From: Onthophagus taurus
Taxonomy: Eukaryota; Arthropoda; Insecta; Coleoptera; Scarabaeidae
Assembly: GCF_036711975.1 (NCBI RefSeq)
Contig: NW_027248941.1
Coordinates: 1,116,001 to 1,180,000, forward strand
Length of the DNA stretch: 64,000 nt
Direction of reading: 5' to 3'
Every line of letters starts with the position of its first letter. Positions within the stretch are counted from its first letter, which is position 1. The notes beneath the pieces were generated by a model that was not told the DNA's origin, did not search any database, and worked only from the letters and a program-made list of their open reading frames with translations. Of this stretch, positions 22,736-32,949 are shown in pieces. The position numbers and the translations under genes are program-made.

Positions 22736-25700
22736 ATGGAGAAAGAGTTTAAACTGTCGGATGTGCCCCGAAAAGAACGAAACTTCCCCACGTTGGAATT
22801 AACCGAACAAAACCTTAACGCAAACGCCACCCAACAACCACTCCTCGTGATAAATTCACCAAAAACACCAACTTTATGCAGGAAGTTAAAAGCAGTAAGC
22901 TTGGATTCAGATCCCCAAAAGCCATCGAACAGTTTGGAGGTAAACCGTGATGTTATTTCAATGCCAAATACTCCAAAGCGACAAGTCAAACAAAAATTAT
23001 TGTGCGATTTTGACGATGGGGCTCAAAAATTTACATTAACTCCAAGTTTTAGCTCGAATTTAAGCAGATTCGGATCGAATACGAGTATTTCCGGCTCACA
23101 AACGCTTAAAACTCTCCCGGAAGTGATGACACTACAAGATTTTTCGGATAATAATAAAGTGATGGAACCAGTTAGATTAAACAAAACGAAAGGTTTGTTA
23201 GAACGTAGAGGTTCGAACGCCAGTTTAACGATAGATTTGGGGTCGACTTTGAATATAAACGAAATTAAAACCCCCATAATTCGATTAAACCCAGCTAGAA
23301 GCGTAAACAATTTAAATTTGAGCAGTTTCGGTCATAACGAGACTTGTAACTGTTTAAAACGACCTCCTTTCGTGGGATTCGATCGAAGAAAATCGCAAAC
23401 GCATATCGAAAAGTGCGATAATTGCACGATTTATGAAGCCGTTCCGAGTAAAAATTGTGTTGTTACTAAAATGGGGAGTCCTAGAAAATGTTGTTGTTTG
23501 TGTTCGCATAAATCGCGACGTAAATCTTTATCGAATGAGAATTTGTACGTTCCGCCGTGTAATATTTGTCAAGGTGATTTGAAGAAGGAGTGTACCGGGT
23601 TGGCGAAGGGGCATAGGAGAGCTTGTTACCCCCGACAAGCCGATTTGGATGCTTCGCAATTACTCAGCGACGATTTTAAGTTTTATTTACAAAACGTGCA
23701 ATATTTACAAACAGCTGGGAATGTTTTAAATATTGAGGATTTAAAAATGTCGTGTGAAGTAAATTAATTTTTGTTGTTGATAAAGTTAAGTGAGGTTATT
23801 TAGTGGTTAAAATAATGTTTTTTTTTTTATTTTAGATGTTGCGCGTCCCAAAGATTCATCAAGAATTTTGGGAGGTTCCTTTAAATCTCCAAGAAAAATG
23901 CTTAGTTTCGGGGAGCCAATCGAGAAATCGTTACCGCGGGGTTCTCCCCAACGAACATTCCCGCGTTATATTAACAACCCAACAGAGCTACATCCACGCG
24001 AATTACATAAAAGGCCCTGATTACACCGAAAATTGTTACATAGCGACTCAAGGCCCCATGATGCACACTTGCGAAGATTTTTGGCAAATGGTGTGGAGCT
24101 CAAAAGTAAGTTTAATACAGGTAGCCCCCCTCGGTTTACGCCGTTTAATAATTACGCAGTTTATTGTGCCTCAATCCAAGGACAGTAGAATTTAACAGGA
24201 CTGTTACATCCATTGTATTTTTGTAGTCCACTACGGGTTGGTTGCCCGCACCTACGTCACATTATTTGCCACGCCTGATAACTGTCTGTGTTTTTAGAGG
24301 TTATATGATAGACATTAATACGTGTAAAAACATAAAACTTCAAATATAATATGAATGCGTCTAAGATATAACAGCTGGGAGTGGAATATGGTGTGACATA
24401 GTTTGCGGGCAGGTTGTCACAACAATGGATGTAGCAGTCCTGTTAGATTCTACTGTCCTTGGTCTCAATCGGTTTTTCGACACAACCTATAAATAATGTC
24501 CGACCGAAATTTCGGTTTCGGCCTAAAATAGGGATTTCGGCTATATTTTAGCCGAAATTACGTTTTCGTGAGAATATGTGTCGAGTTACCCCGAATATTC
24601 TGACACTATAGAGTGAACACAATAGAAAAGAATAGCAGGTAAGTAACTTTATTATTTAATTGTTGCGTATTATTGCGTTCTCCGTGTTTCCATTAGAGAA
24701 TAAAGGTTTTAGTTGAACAATTTTTATCTTGTAGGTTTAATCATATATTTTAAAAAGTACAAAAGTGATCTCTCTAGAACTATTTGTAAAGTTTACAATA
24801 AATCTTCGTCATTTGGTACTCTTGAACCAAAGAAACAAAGGATTCATGGATTAAAACAACATATATGTTAAGATACCACAATGACTAGTACAAGCAAGTC
24901 TTAAAAACGACGTGAAGAGTCTGCAACAAGGAACAATTCACGATGATAGCGAAGTGGCCCAGAGGATTGATAAAGCTATCATAGATGTTATATTGGTTGA
25001 TATTTACCAATATACAGTATGTCCCTGGATAGAGTTACAAAGAGGAAAAAAAATTTTGTTACTGATTTTTCAAACCTATCTCAGCATAAATAATGTGTCG
25101 GATCTGTTCAAACTACTAAGGGTCGGTTTATCAATGTCGAGTTAAATCTGTTAGATACGCAACTCATAGATAAACTTGCCTAACAGATAACCTCAGTGAA
25201 CCGTTTATCCAGCAACTTTCTACCCGACAGGCGGCAATCTACGAGATAGAACATAGATGGTACCCCTGAGTGTTAACATTAGAAACAGAAATGAAACGTA
25301 ATTGGTGAAATTTGAATAATTGACTTTAGTTTATGAAGTTGATATAAACAGCTGATCGTGTTTTGGAGGTTACCATTCCTGTATGCTTTCGGTATTGTGC
25401 TTTGTTTTCGAAAACCTCTTTTATAATGGAATTCCTACATGAATATTTATTAGACAGCGATAAAGATGAGGATATTGTCCAACTCTTAAATTATAAACGA
25501 CGACCATATATTGTAAAAGAAAGACAAAAGTCAAAACCACTTTGAGGAATTGGACGACCACGTTTTTTTGTTAGATTTCTGTTAAAAAAGGACAGTTTTG
25601 TCGATCTTGGTTAAAATTGAGACGAGTTTATACTGTATTAGATTATAGATTATACAGGCTTCCCCATAATAGACTACCCATTTTATTTTATTAATAAATT

Positions 25701-28700
25701 CCCTATGAGATAACTAAATAAGTTTTTCTCTGTGGGAATATCTTCTGTAGTCTTTGGGATTTAAGTTAATTATTAATCAAGTAGTCGCCTGTCACAAATA
25801 AGTTTTAAATTATTAATTATTATTATCGAGATAATATTCGATATTATTTTTAGTTTCGTCATTTTTTTTCAATATCTGTTTGAACTTTCATGGATTACTC
25901 AGTCCAACAACGTGTGTTTTGTGTAGAAACTTACATTAGAAGCAATTCGATAGAAGAAGTTAGGCGTGCATTCCGGCGTTAGTTTAATAACAACAATAGG
26001 GGTCACACGCCAAATCGTAAAACTGTTAAGTTATGGGTTCGTCATTGGCGTGAAAATGGTTCTGTACAAGATTTGAAGAAGCCTGGACGTCGAAGAACAA
26101 TTCGTACACCAGAAAATATTGAACGAGTTAGAATTGCGTTTACAAGAAGTCCTAAAAGGTCTGCTAATCGACAAAGCCTTATCCTAGGAATATCAAAGGG
26201 AAGCTTAGATCGAATTATTCGAAAGGATTTAAAATTTCATCCCTATAAGTACCAAATGGCACAGCACCTTAGCAATCAAGATAAAGAAGCAAGGTTAGCA
26301 TTTTGTCAAGAATTTTTGGATGTACATCAAGGAGCAATTCACTATCTCCTAATGAGCGACGAAGCAAATTTTTATTTGAACGGCATGGTTAATAAACAGA
26401 ATTTTAGATACCGGTCAAATGAAAATCCTCGTGAAATCTTTACACAGAACCTCCATAATCCAAAAGTTATTGTGTGGTGTGGAGTAGGATCTTTTGGTAT
26501 TATTGGTCCATATTTTTTTGAGGATGAAAATAACCGCGCTGTAACAGTAACATCCGAGCGCTACGTAAACATGCTAGAGACATTCCTCATTCCAGAATTA
26601 AATAGACGAGGATTACTAAACAATCCCTTACTATTCCAACAAGATGGGGCAACAGCTCATACCGCCAGAAACTCAATGAGGGTTCTGCGAGAAATGTTTA
26701 ATGGTCGACTCATTTCTCGATTCGGAGATTTGCCTTGGCCTTCGAGGTCCCCCGACTTAACGGCACCCGATTTTTTCCTGTGGGGATATTTAAAAGCCAA
26801 AGTGTTTGCGAGTCGTCCAGGTACAATCGAGGAACTCAAAGTCAAAATTCGTGAAGAAGTTGAAGGAATAGACGAAGGTTTGCTACGCCGTGTAATGAAC
26901 CACTTTTTATCTAATATTGAAAAATGTGTTAAAGTTGGTGGAGGTCAATTAGAAGACGTGATTTTTAAAAGTTAGAATTAAATTAGCCAAATATTTATAA
27001 GTTATCATAAATCCCAAAAAGATCATCATTTTCTCTTCATGGTGTTCTTTCATGATGTATTCTTTATTAAAAAACTTTTCAAATGAGTCCAAAGATGACG
27101 CAGTTATCTCAAAATACAAAAAAGTTAGAATAAAAAACATTAACCCCGAAGTTAGCAACAATGAAGATAGCAATTTAATTTTTAAATATTAATACCAACC
27201 TTAATTTTTAATTTTTTTTATTATATTCTTGTTTTCGTGACAAATTTTAACACTTTTTTTAAAAATTAAGAATATATCAAAATGACATTGACATTTCAAA
27301 CCGGAAGTTGACCATAACTTCATTAATATTGAAGATAAATATGTGAGAGGCAAATGTACTTTCAACACGATGGAGCTCCGGCGCATTTCGCTCGTCAGGT
27401 CAAGCAACATTTGGACGAAAGGTTTCCAGGGCGTTGGATTGGTCGTGGTGGTCCTATTAGTTGGCCTCCAAGATCTCCAGATCTCACAGCACTTGATTAT
27501 TGTTTGTGGGGATGGTTCAAAAGTGAGGTATACAAAGTCAAAGTTGACACTAGGGATGCACTTCTTAGACGCATTCTAAATGTTGCAGTTAATATTAAGG
27601 AAAATCGTGCAGCAATTAGGAAAGCAACAAGAGCTCTTAGTAAACGAAGCCGGAAATGTTTAGAAGTTAATGGCGATATATTCGAACAATTACTAAAATA
27701 ACGCTGATGACCAATATTTAATGTTAATGTATGAGATTTTGTTTAATTGTAGTTATGCAGTAAGAGTTATGCAATAAAAAAAAATAAAATAAAAGAAAAT
27801 CGGATAACAACATATAAGTTTTTTTACATTATTTTCAAGCGAACCGACTCACCTGTATATTCGTTGGTGGAATATAAAAATTATGGAACTATTTTAGAAA
27901 GTATGAAAGTGATCTCTCTAGAACTATTTGTAAAGTTTATTTGTAAAGAACAACATCTATGTAAAGATACTACAATGACGAGTACAAGCAAGTCTTAAAA
28001 ACGACGTGAAGAGTCTTCAACAAGGAACAATTCACGATGATAGCGAAGTAGCCCAGAGGATTGATAAAGTTATCACAGATGTCATATTGGTTGATATTTA
28101 CCAATATACAAGGTCCTTCAGCTCAGCTCTCGTCTACTACAGATCAGTTATTAATTAAGTTAGGAATTTAACATTTTGCAGGCTTATACTGTATCTCAGG
28201 CCGCATTTCAGGAAATTATTATTGATTATACAGAGTGTATCAAAAAAATTTGACGCCATGATGATATATTTTTTTAAATGGCACGATATATCTCTTCTCA
28301 TACTTTTGAGTGTCTTTTATGGGTGCCTACAGTTCCAAAATTTTATTGAAATCGGCTGAATGACAATGAATTAAAACAACATATACAGATGGTCCATTTA
28401 ACGTGAGACAAGCGATTATCTCGAAAATGGTTCATTTTACATCAAAATGAACCAAATGAAAGTTGTTCTGTGCGAAGGGGGACACCATAACATATGACGA
28501 TTAAAAAAAAATGTGACCTTGACCTTATTTTCAAGGTTATATGAAGACCCACCCTATATGTATACAGTATTGGAAAAAAGTAGAGCAACTTTTAATTTTT
28601 GTAGATTAAAATTTTAATTTAATACCTTACCTTAAGGTTTACATTACTATTGTAGTGTATATTATATGGAATTTATGTAGTGAAGATTTCACAAAGCTAG

Positions 28701-31700
28701 CCTTATTTTATTAGAAATAAAATTAAATTATAAAACTTGGGTTGGAAAAAAGTAAAACAACTTTGCTAAGAAATACGAAGGTTTTATGCCTCAGCAAAGG
28801 GGATCTAAGAACGCTCTCAGGCTACCTAACCGGCCATGTGCCCCTAAAATATCACCTCTTTCACATTGGACAAGCTGAGGATCAAACTTGTCGACTATGC
28901 AACGACGAGTCAGAAACTGCTGAACATATACTGTGCAATTGCGTCGCCAGAGGCCGTCTAAGGCACAACGTCTTCGGTAAAACTCCCCTGTTACCTACCG
29001 ACATAAAGGTTCAAGACCTCAGGACAATACTAAGGTTCATTAAGGACCTACATTTGCCCTAAACCTTTGGAGGGCTAAAGTTACAATAGATCTTATAGGT
29101 CGCGGTAACGAGAGGGGCCGCCCTCCTCAGCCCGGCAGCAATAATAATAAATAATAAAAGAAATACGAATAAGAAATCAGATTATTAGTTACTAATTTAC
29201 AATATTAACGTTTAAAAAATTGTAAAATGAAATTAAGGACGAAGTGTTACAAGTTTATGGGCTAAAATTTAAAAACGCTGGTTTTTAACAAAAGAAATAT
29301 TAAGAATCTTGGGAAAAAATCAAGAAATGACCCAAAAAACACGTTAAAAATAAAAAGAAAGTATGGAAAAGTGACTAAACTTGATTAATTTCAGTTATAA
29401 AACTTCTATTGTATGGTAACTAACTTCAGGTTTAAAATGTCAACCTCAATTTTGACATATTTGTAATCGTCATTAAAAATCTTTTAAAATGAGTACAAAC
29501 ACGACATATTTATCTTCAATATTAATGAAGTTATGGTCAACTTCCGGTTTGAAATGTCAATGTCATTTTGACATATTGTTAATTTTTATAAAAAGTGTTA
29601 AAATTTGTCACGAAAACAAGAATATAATAAAAAAAATCAAAAATTAAGGTTGGTATTAATATTTAAAAATTAAATTGCTATCTTCATTGTGGCTAACTTC
29701 GGGTTTAATGTTTTTTATTCTAACTTTTTTGTATTTTGAGGTAAGTGCGTCATGTTTGGACGCATTTTAAAGGTTTTTTTTAATAAAAAACACATCGTGA
29801 AAGAACACCCTGAAGTTGTCTATTTGTCTATTATATGATAACTAACTTCAGGTTTAAAATGTCAACCTCAATTTTGACATATTTGTATTCGTCATTAAAA
29901 ATCTTTTAAAATGAGTACAAACACGACATATTTATCTTCAAGATTAATGAAGTTATGGTCAACTTCCGGTTTGAAATGTCAATGTCATTTTGATATATTC
30001 TTAATTTTTACAAAAAGTGTTCAAATTTGTCACGAAAACAAGAATATAATAAAAAAAATCAAAAATTAAGGTTGGTATTAATATTTAAAAATTAAATTGC
30101 TATCTTCATTGTTGCTAACTTCGGGGTTAATGTTTTTTAGCCTAACATTTTTGTGTTTTGAGATAAGTGCGTCATCTTTGGACTCATTTGAAATTTTTTT
30201 TAATAAAAAACACATCGTGAAAGAACATCATGAAGTTGTCCATTTGTCTATTATATGATAATTAACTTCAGGTTTAAAATGTCAACCTCAATTTTGACGT
30301 ATTTGTAATGTTCATTAAAAATCCTTTAAAATAAGTACAAACACGACATATTTATCTTCAATGTTAATGAAGTTATGTTCAACTTCCGGCTAGAAATGTC
30401 AACGTCAATTTTGACAGATTTGTAATCGTCGTGAAAAATGAGCTCAAACATGATACGTTTAATTCCGATATTACTCGAGATATAAACAACTTCCGGTTTG
30501 AAATGTCAATTTGACATTTCTTAATTTTTATAAAATCTCTTAAAATTTGTTGTAAAAACGAAAATATAATAAAAAAATCAAAAATTAAGGTTGGTATTAA
30601 TATTTAAAAATTAAATTGTTGCTAACTTCAAGTTTAATGTTTTTTATTCTAACTTTTTTGTTTTTTGAGATAAGTACGTCATCTTTGGACTCATTTTAAA
30701 GGTTTTTTAATGAAGATGACAAATATGTCAAAATTGACGGTGACGTTTCAAACCGGAAGTGATTGTATCTCCATTAATATCAAAGTGAAATATGTCGAGT
30801 TTGGACTCATTTTAAAGGTTATTTTATGAAGATTACGAATATAATAATAAAATTAAAGTTGACATTGACAACTGAAAATTTTTTGCACGACTAAACCCGA
30901 ATGATTCTAGTTCTCGTTTTAGTGTTAATTCAATAAAAATATACAACATAGTGATATCTTATGATAACTAGCGCTACCTACCTTTGTAAAATGGATAAGA
31001 TGAGACATTGTTCTGGCATTTTTTAAATTCTGGTTAGGTTCTAGATTCTATCTCGGTAGGTTTCTGTACTGTTAGTTTGTTAGTGGTTAGATAATAGATG
31101 TGTATTCTCGATAATAGTTAGAGTTAGACTATTTGACCAAACTTTGAGTGTTCCTTCTTTCTCTTAAAACCTTTCACATTAAAATTCTTGTTTTTGTTTT
31201 TATTAACCTTCCAATATAACTACCAGTGGAATTGGATTCGTATCAATGCGTGCATAACCACATTGTGTTGGTAATATTTTCAGCGTCTTTTGATGTAATC
31301 AAATGAACGTTATCAGTAATTACTTGATATCCATTCTCAACTATATTAAAAAGCTGCTTTGAATATTTTACCATTCCAAGACCTTCATGGAATAGTATAT
31401 GGTCACTACACATTCCCGGTATTATTCAACTTTAACTATATTTAATACAAATAATACATTGTAATATTAAAATACAACAATCATATACTTATACATACAT
31501 GATTTACATCGGGGCTTGTAGGAACAAAACTGCGGCGTAAACCGAAGGGGCTACCTGTAATAATTTTGTTTTAATTTAAAAAAAATGTTTCTTTTTAGTG
31601 CAATTGTATCGTAATGTTAACGAATTTAGTCGAAAAGGGACGATCTAAATGTGAATTATATTTCCCATTGGGTCGCAGAGTCGGAGCCGACCACAAAACT

Positions 31701-32312
31701 TACCTAACCGTAAAAACTCGTAGAGTACAAGACCGTTTTACGTTCGATCGGACCCAATTAACCTCAACGGCTCAATACGAAGAGGAAACATTTAAATTTG
31801 AAGAAACTGACGAAGTTTTTTACGGAAATTTTCGCATTCGCTTTTTAAAAAAACAACAAATCGGGGAATCGTGCACCCTTAGAATGTTATCGGTGACTAA
31901 ATCGGGCGAATCCGGCGAACGATTAATAAAGCATTTTTGGTTCTCAAACTGGCAAGATCACAAAATGGCGAATCCCGAAACGGTTTTAAATATAGCGAAA
32001 GAAATAATTGACGTTATGGACAGAAACGCGAAAAATGTAACCAAAAAGAATGTTAATAACACATCGAAACGTAACTTAATTGGGTCTATACAAGAAAAGC
32101 CGATGGTTATTGCGCATTGTAGTGCTGGAATAGGACGAACCGGGTGTTTTTTAGCCATTTTAAATGGTATCCAACAACTGAGAAACACAAAAACGGTCGA
32201 TGTTTTAGCGATTTTATGTTCTTTGAGGTTACATCGTGGTGGGATGGTTCAAACGGCCGAACAATACGAGTTGATCCACAGGGTTTTGAGGTTGTACGCG
32301 GAGGGTATGTAG
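22736..32312 (+). CDS. PTP-ER: KIM-containing tyrosine phosphatase, PTP-ER/PTPRR type
   Basis: A cytosolic tyrosine phosphatase expected to bind and inactivate ERK-type MAP kinase. Exons 22736-23758, 23836-24105 and 31599-32312, all phase 0, give 668 residues. The kinase interaction motif at residues 152-169 (KGLLERRGSNASLTIDLG) matches that of PTPRR, STEP and HePTP. Between it and the catalytic domain (about 345-664) lies a Cys-rich stretch (about 203-300, 13 cysteines). Catalytic features: RNRYRGVLPNEHSRV, YIHANYI, the P-loop HCSAGIGRTGC with Cys605 and Arg611, and Q-loop Gln649 and Gln653. The WPD loop reads WQD (549-551): the aspartate is kept but the proline is glutamine. No membrane segment or signal peptide is seen. 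The second intron is 7.5 kb and almost entirely transposon. AATAAA lies at 32355-32360. The symbol is by domain match, not a tree. Confidence 0.9.
24176..24462. mobile_element. Foldback MITE, 287 bp
   Basis: The left arm starts CCAAGGACAGTAGAAT and continues through 'acatccattgt'; the right arm (about 24422-24462) is its inverted complement with few mismatches. Arms are about 40 bp. CTCAAT occurs directly on both sides (24170-24175 and 24464-24469), one base off the right end, which suggests a 6-8 bp target duplication as in hAT-type elements. It has no coding capacity. Confidence 0.8.
24745..25150 (+). mobile_element. hAT-like transposase fragment (degenerate), copy 1
   Basis: A segment whose translation includes DDSEVAQRIDKAIIDVI, resembling the region after the BED zinc finger of hAT transposases (pattern V-DKAI-x-x-I-x-x-D). 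Stops break it and the DDE domain is not seen. A hairpin with 'gaccgaaatttcgg' just upstream (about 24509-24565) resembles hAT termini. A ~220 bp direct copy lies at 27896-28118. The family call is tentative. Confidence 0.4.
25652..26990 (+). mobile_element. DD41D IS630-Tc1-mariner element (5' part and transposase)
   Basis: The left end begins near 'tacaggcttccccata' (25652), followed by about 240 bp of leader and the transposase gene. No matching inverted right end was found; sequence after the transposase passes into an unrelated repeat near 27000, so the 3' end is probably lost. Confidence 0.65.
25890..26975 (+). pseudogene. DD41D transposase with one premature stop
   Basis: Reading from the ATG at 25890 gives an N-terminal helix-turn-helix (MDYSVQQRVFCVETYIRSN) of the DUF4817 kind, then a TAG at 25980-25982, and after it an uninterrupted frame to 26975. 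The methionine at 26073 is internal. The catalytic acidic residues are in MSDEANFYLNG, QQDGATAHT and LTAPDFFLWG, with 41 residues between the second and third aspartates. Only the single stop prevents a full-length product, so this is a young loss or a stop-codon polymorphism. Confidence 0.85.
26976..27350 (-). repeat. Single divergent unit of the 29390-30850 tandem repeat family, inverted
   Basis: Phrases such as 'aaatgagtccaaagatgac', 'aaaaacattaaccccgaag' and 'aataccaaccttaatttt' are the reverse complement of the tandem units at 29390-30850. The segment separates the two DD41D transposase genes. Confidence 0.7.
27354..27701 (+). pseudogene. C-terminal half of a second DD41D transposase
   Basis: This 115-residue frame starts at the second catalytic aspartate region (FQHDGAPAHFARQ) and continues to PRSPDLTALDYCLWGW, again 41 residues from aspartate to aspartate. 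The first catalytic aspartate and the DNA-binding domain are absent. It is clearly different from the 25890-26975 protein. A right terminus ending 'gactcacctgta' follows near 27858; no left partner was found. Confidence 0.85.
27896..28118 (+). mobile_element. hAT-like fragment, copy 2 of 24745-25010
   Basis: Direct repeat of the first fragment: 'gtgatctctctagaactatttgtaaag' through 'ggttgatatttaccaatatac' are nearly identical, with a short internal deletion. The pair flanks the two DD41D units, suggesting one hAT-like sequence split by, or duplicated around, later insertions. Confidence 0.6.
28119..28740. other. Transposon-derived non-coding remnant
   Basis: Contains 'tatacagagtgtatcaaaaaaatttgacgcc' style sequence (28234 onward) like a terminal region of a Tc1/mariner-type element, and a second 'tatacag' near 28562. 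No coding frame or paired terminus was established. Confidence 0.35.
28735..29158 (+). mobile_element. 5'-truncated non-LTR retrotransposon (RNase H end, 3' UTR and tail)
   Basis: The frame 28742-29062 encodes LSGYLTGHVPLKYHLFHIG, then CRLC-x7-TAEHILCNC, the conserved C-terminal pattern after the RNase H domain of Jockey/I/R1-type ORF2 proteins. The stop is followed by about 70 bp of untranslated sequence and an (AATAATA)-rich tail ending near 29158. The 5' truncation at about 28735 is typical of target-primed insertion. Confidence 0.85.
29390..30850. repeat. Tandem array in PTP-ER intron, ~420 bp unit, 3-4 copies
   Basis: 'atggtcaacttccggtttgaaatgtc' recurs near 29532 and 29950 with divergent forms near 30373 and 30490, a spacing of about 420 bp. 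Units contain 'aaaatgagtacaaacacgacatatttatctt', a core also seen in other arrays of this window. Confidence 0.8.
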
Positions 32313-32949
32313 ATGTATTTATTATTTTTTAGTAAAATAGTGAATTATTAATGAAATAAATAAATAAACACCAAAGTAAATTAATATAAAAAATTGTAGA
32401 GGTCGTTTCCGATATCGATGTATAGCGATGTAACGATGAATGTGATATTAATTAATCGATTTCCGGTAATTTTATTATTAATTGTATTTGTTTCTTACCA
32501 CGTTTTTTACCACGAAGGTTGAATGAAAGCGTCCCCCCAAGTTTTTTATTTTTCTACATATATAAACATAACCTACTTTTGTTCCTATTCCGAGTTCAAT
32601 AAATTATTAAAAAAATCGTAAAAAATGTAGGGGTTAGTGTTGGAAGAGTAAAAAATAAAAAAATAATTAAGATAATAATCGTTTTATTATTATTAATAAA
32701 GAAAATCGGTTACACTTTAATAAAAATCGCACCTAAAAACGAAATGTCAAAAATTTAATGTCACTTCATCTTTTTTTAGGTTAAAAACGCTGCTTAAGAA
32801 AATGAGTTAATTTGTGAATTTTAGAAGAAAATAATCCTTAAAAGAATGTTCCTTAATCCTGATTAACCAAGTTGTTGTAAGAAAAACCCGAAAATTCAAG
32901 AATAATTTCCCGAACCTAACCTCCTGTCATAATTTTGTAATAAAATTAA
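32313..32949. other. 3' flank of PTP-ER
   Basis: Holds the polyadenylation signal of PTP-ER (32355-32360) and AT-rich unique sequence. No other gene, RNA or repeat was recognised before the next array. Confidence 0.5.

Larger units (their letters stand above)
24118..31557. mobile_element. Composite transposon nest with terminal inverted repeats and TA target duplication
   Basis: The left end reads CAGGTAGCCCC followed by TCGGTTTACGCCG (24118 onward), and the right end is its inverted counterpart ending at 31557, differing by two or three bases. TA dinucleotides at 24116-24117 and 31558-31559 flank the segment, as expected for a Tc1/mariner-type insertion. Inside are a foldback element, two DD41D transposase genes or pieces, a retrotransposon tail, duplicated hAT-like fragments and a tandem array. 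The outer element's own transposase was not identified; it may be one of the inner frames or lost. The insertion lies 12 bp past the exon 2 donor of PTP-ER. Confidence 0.8.

Noticed and set aside
27343-27579. 78-codon plus-strand frame overlapping the second DD41D fragment
   Set aside because: A frame shadow; the adjacent frame at 27354-27701 carries the catalytic motif.
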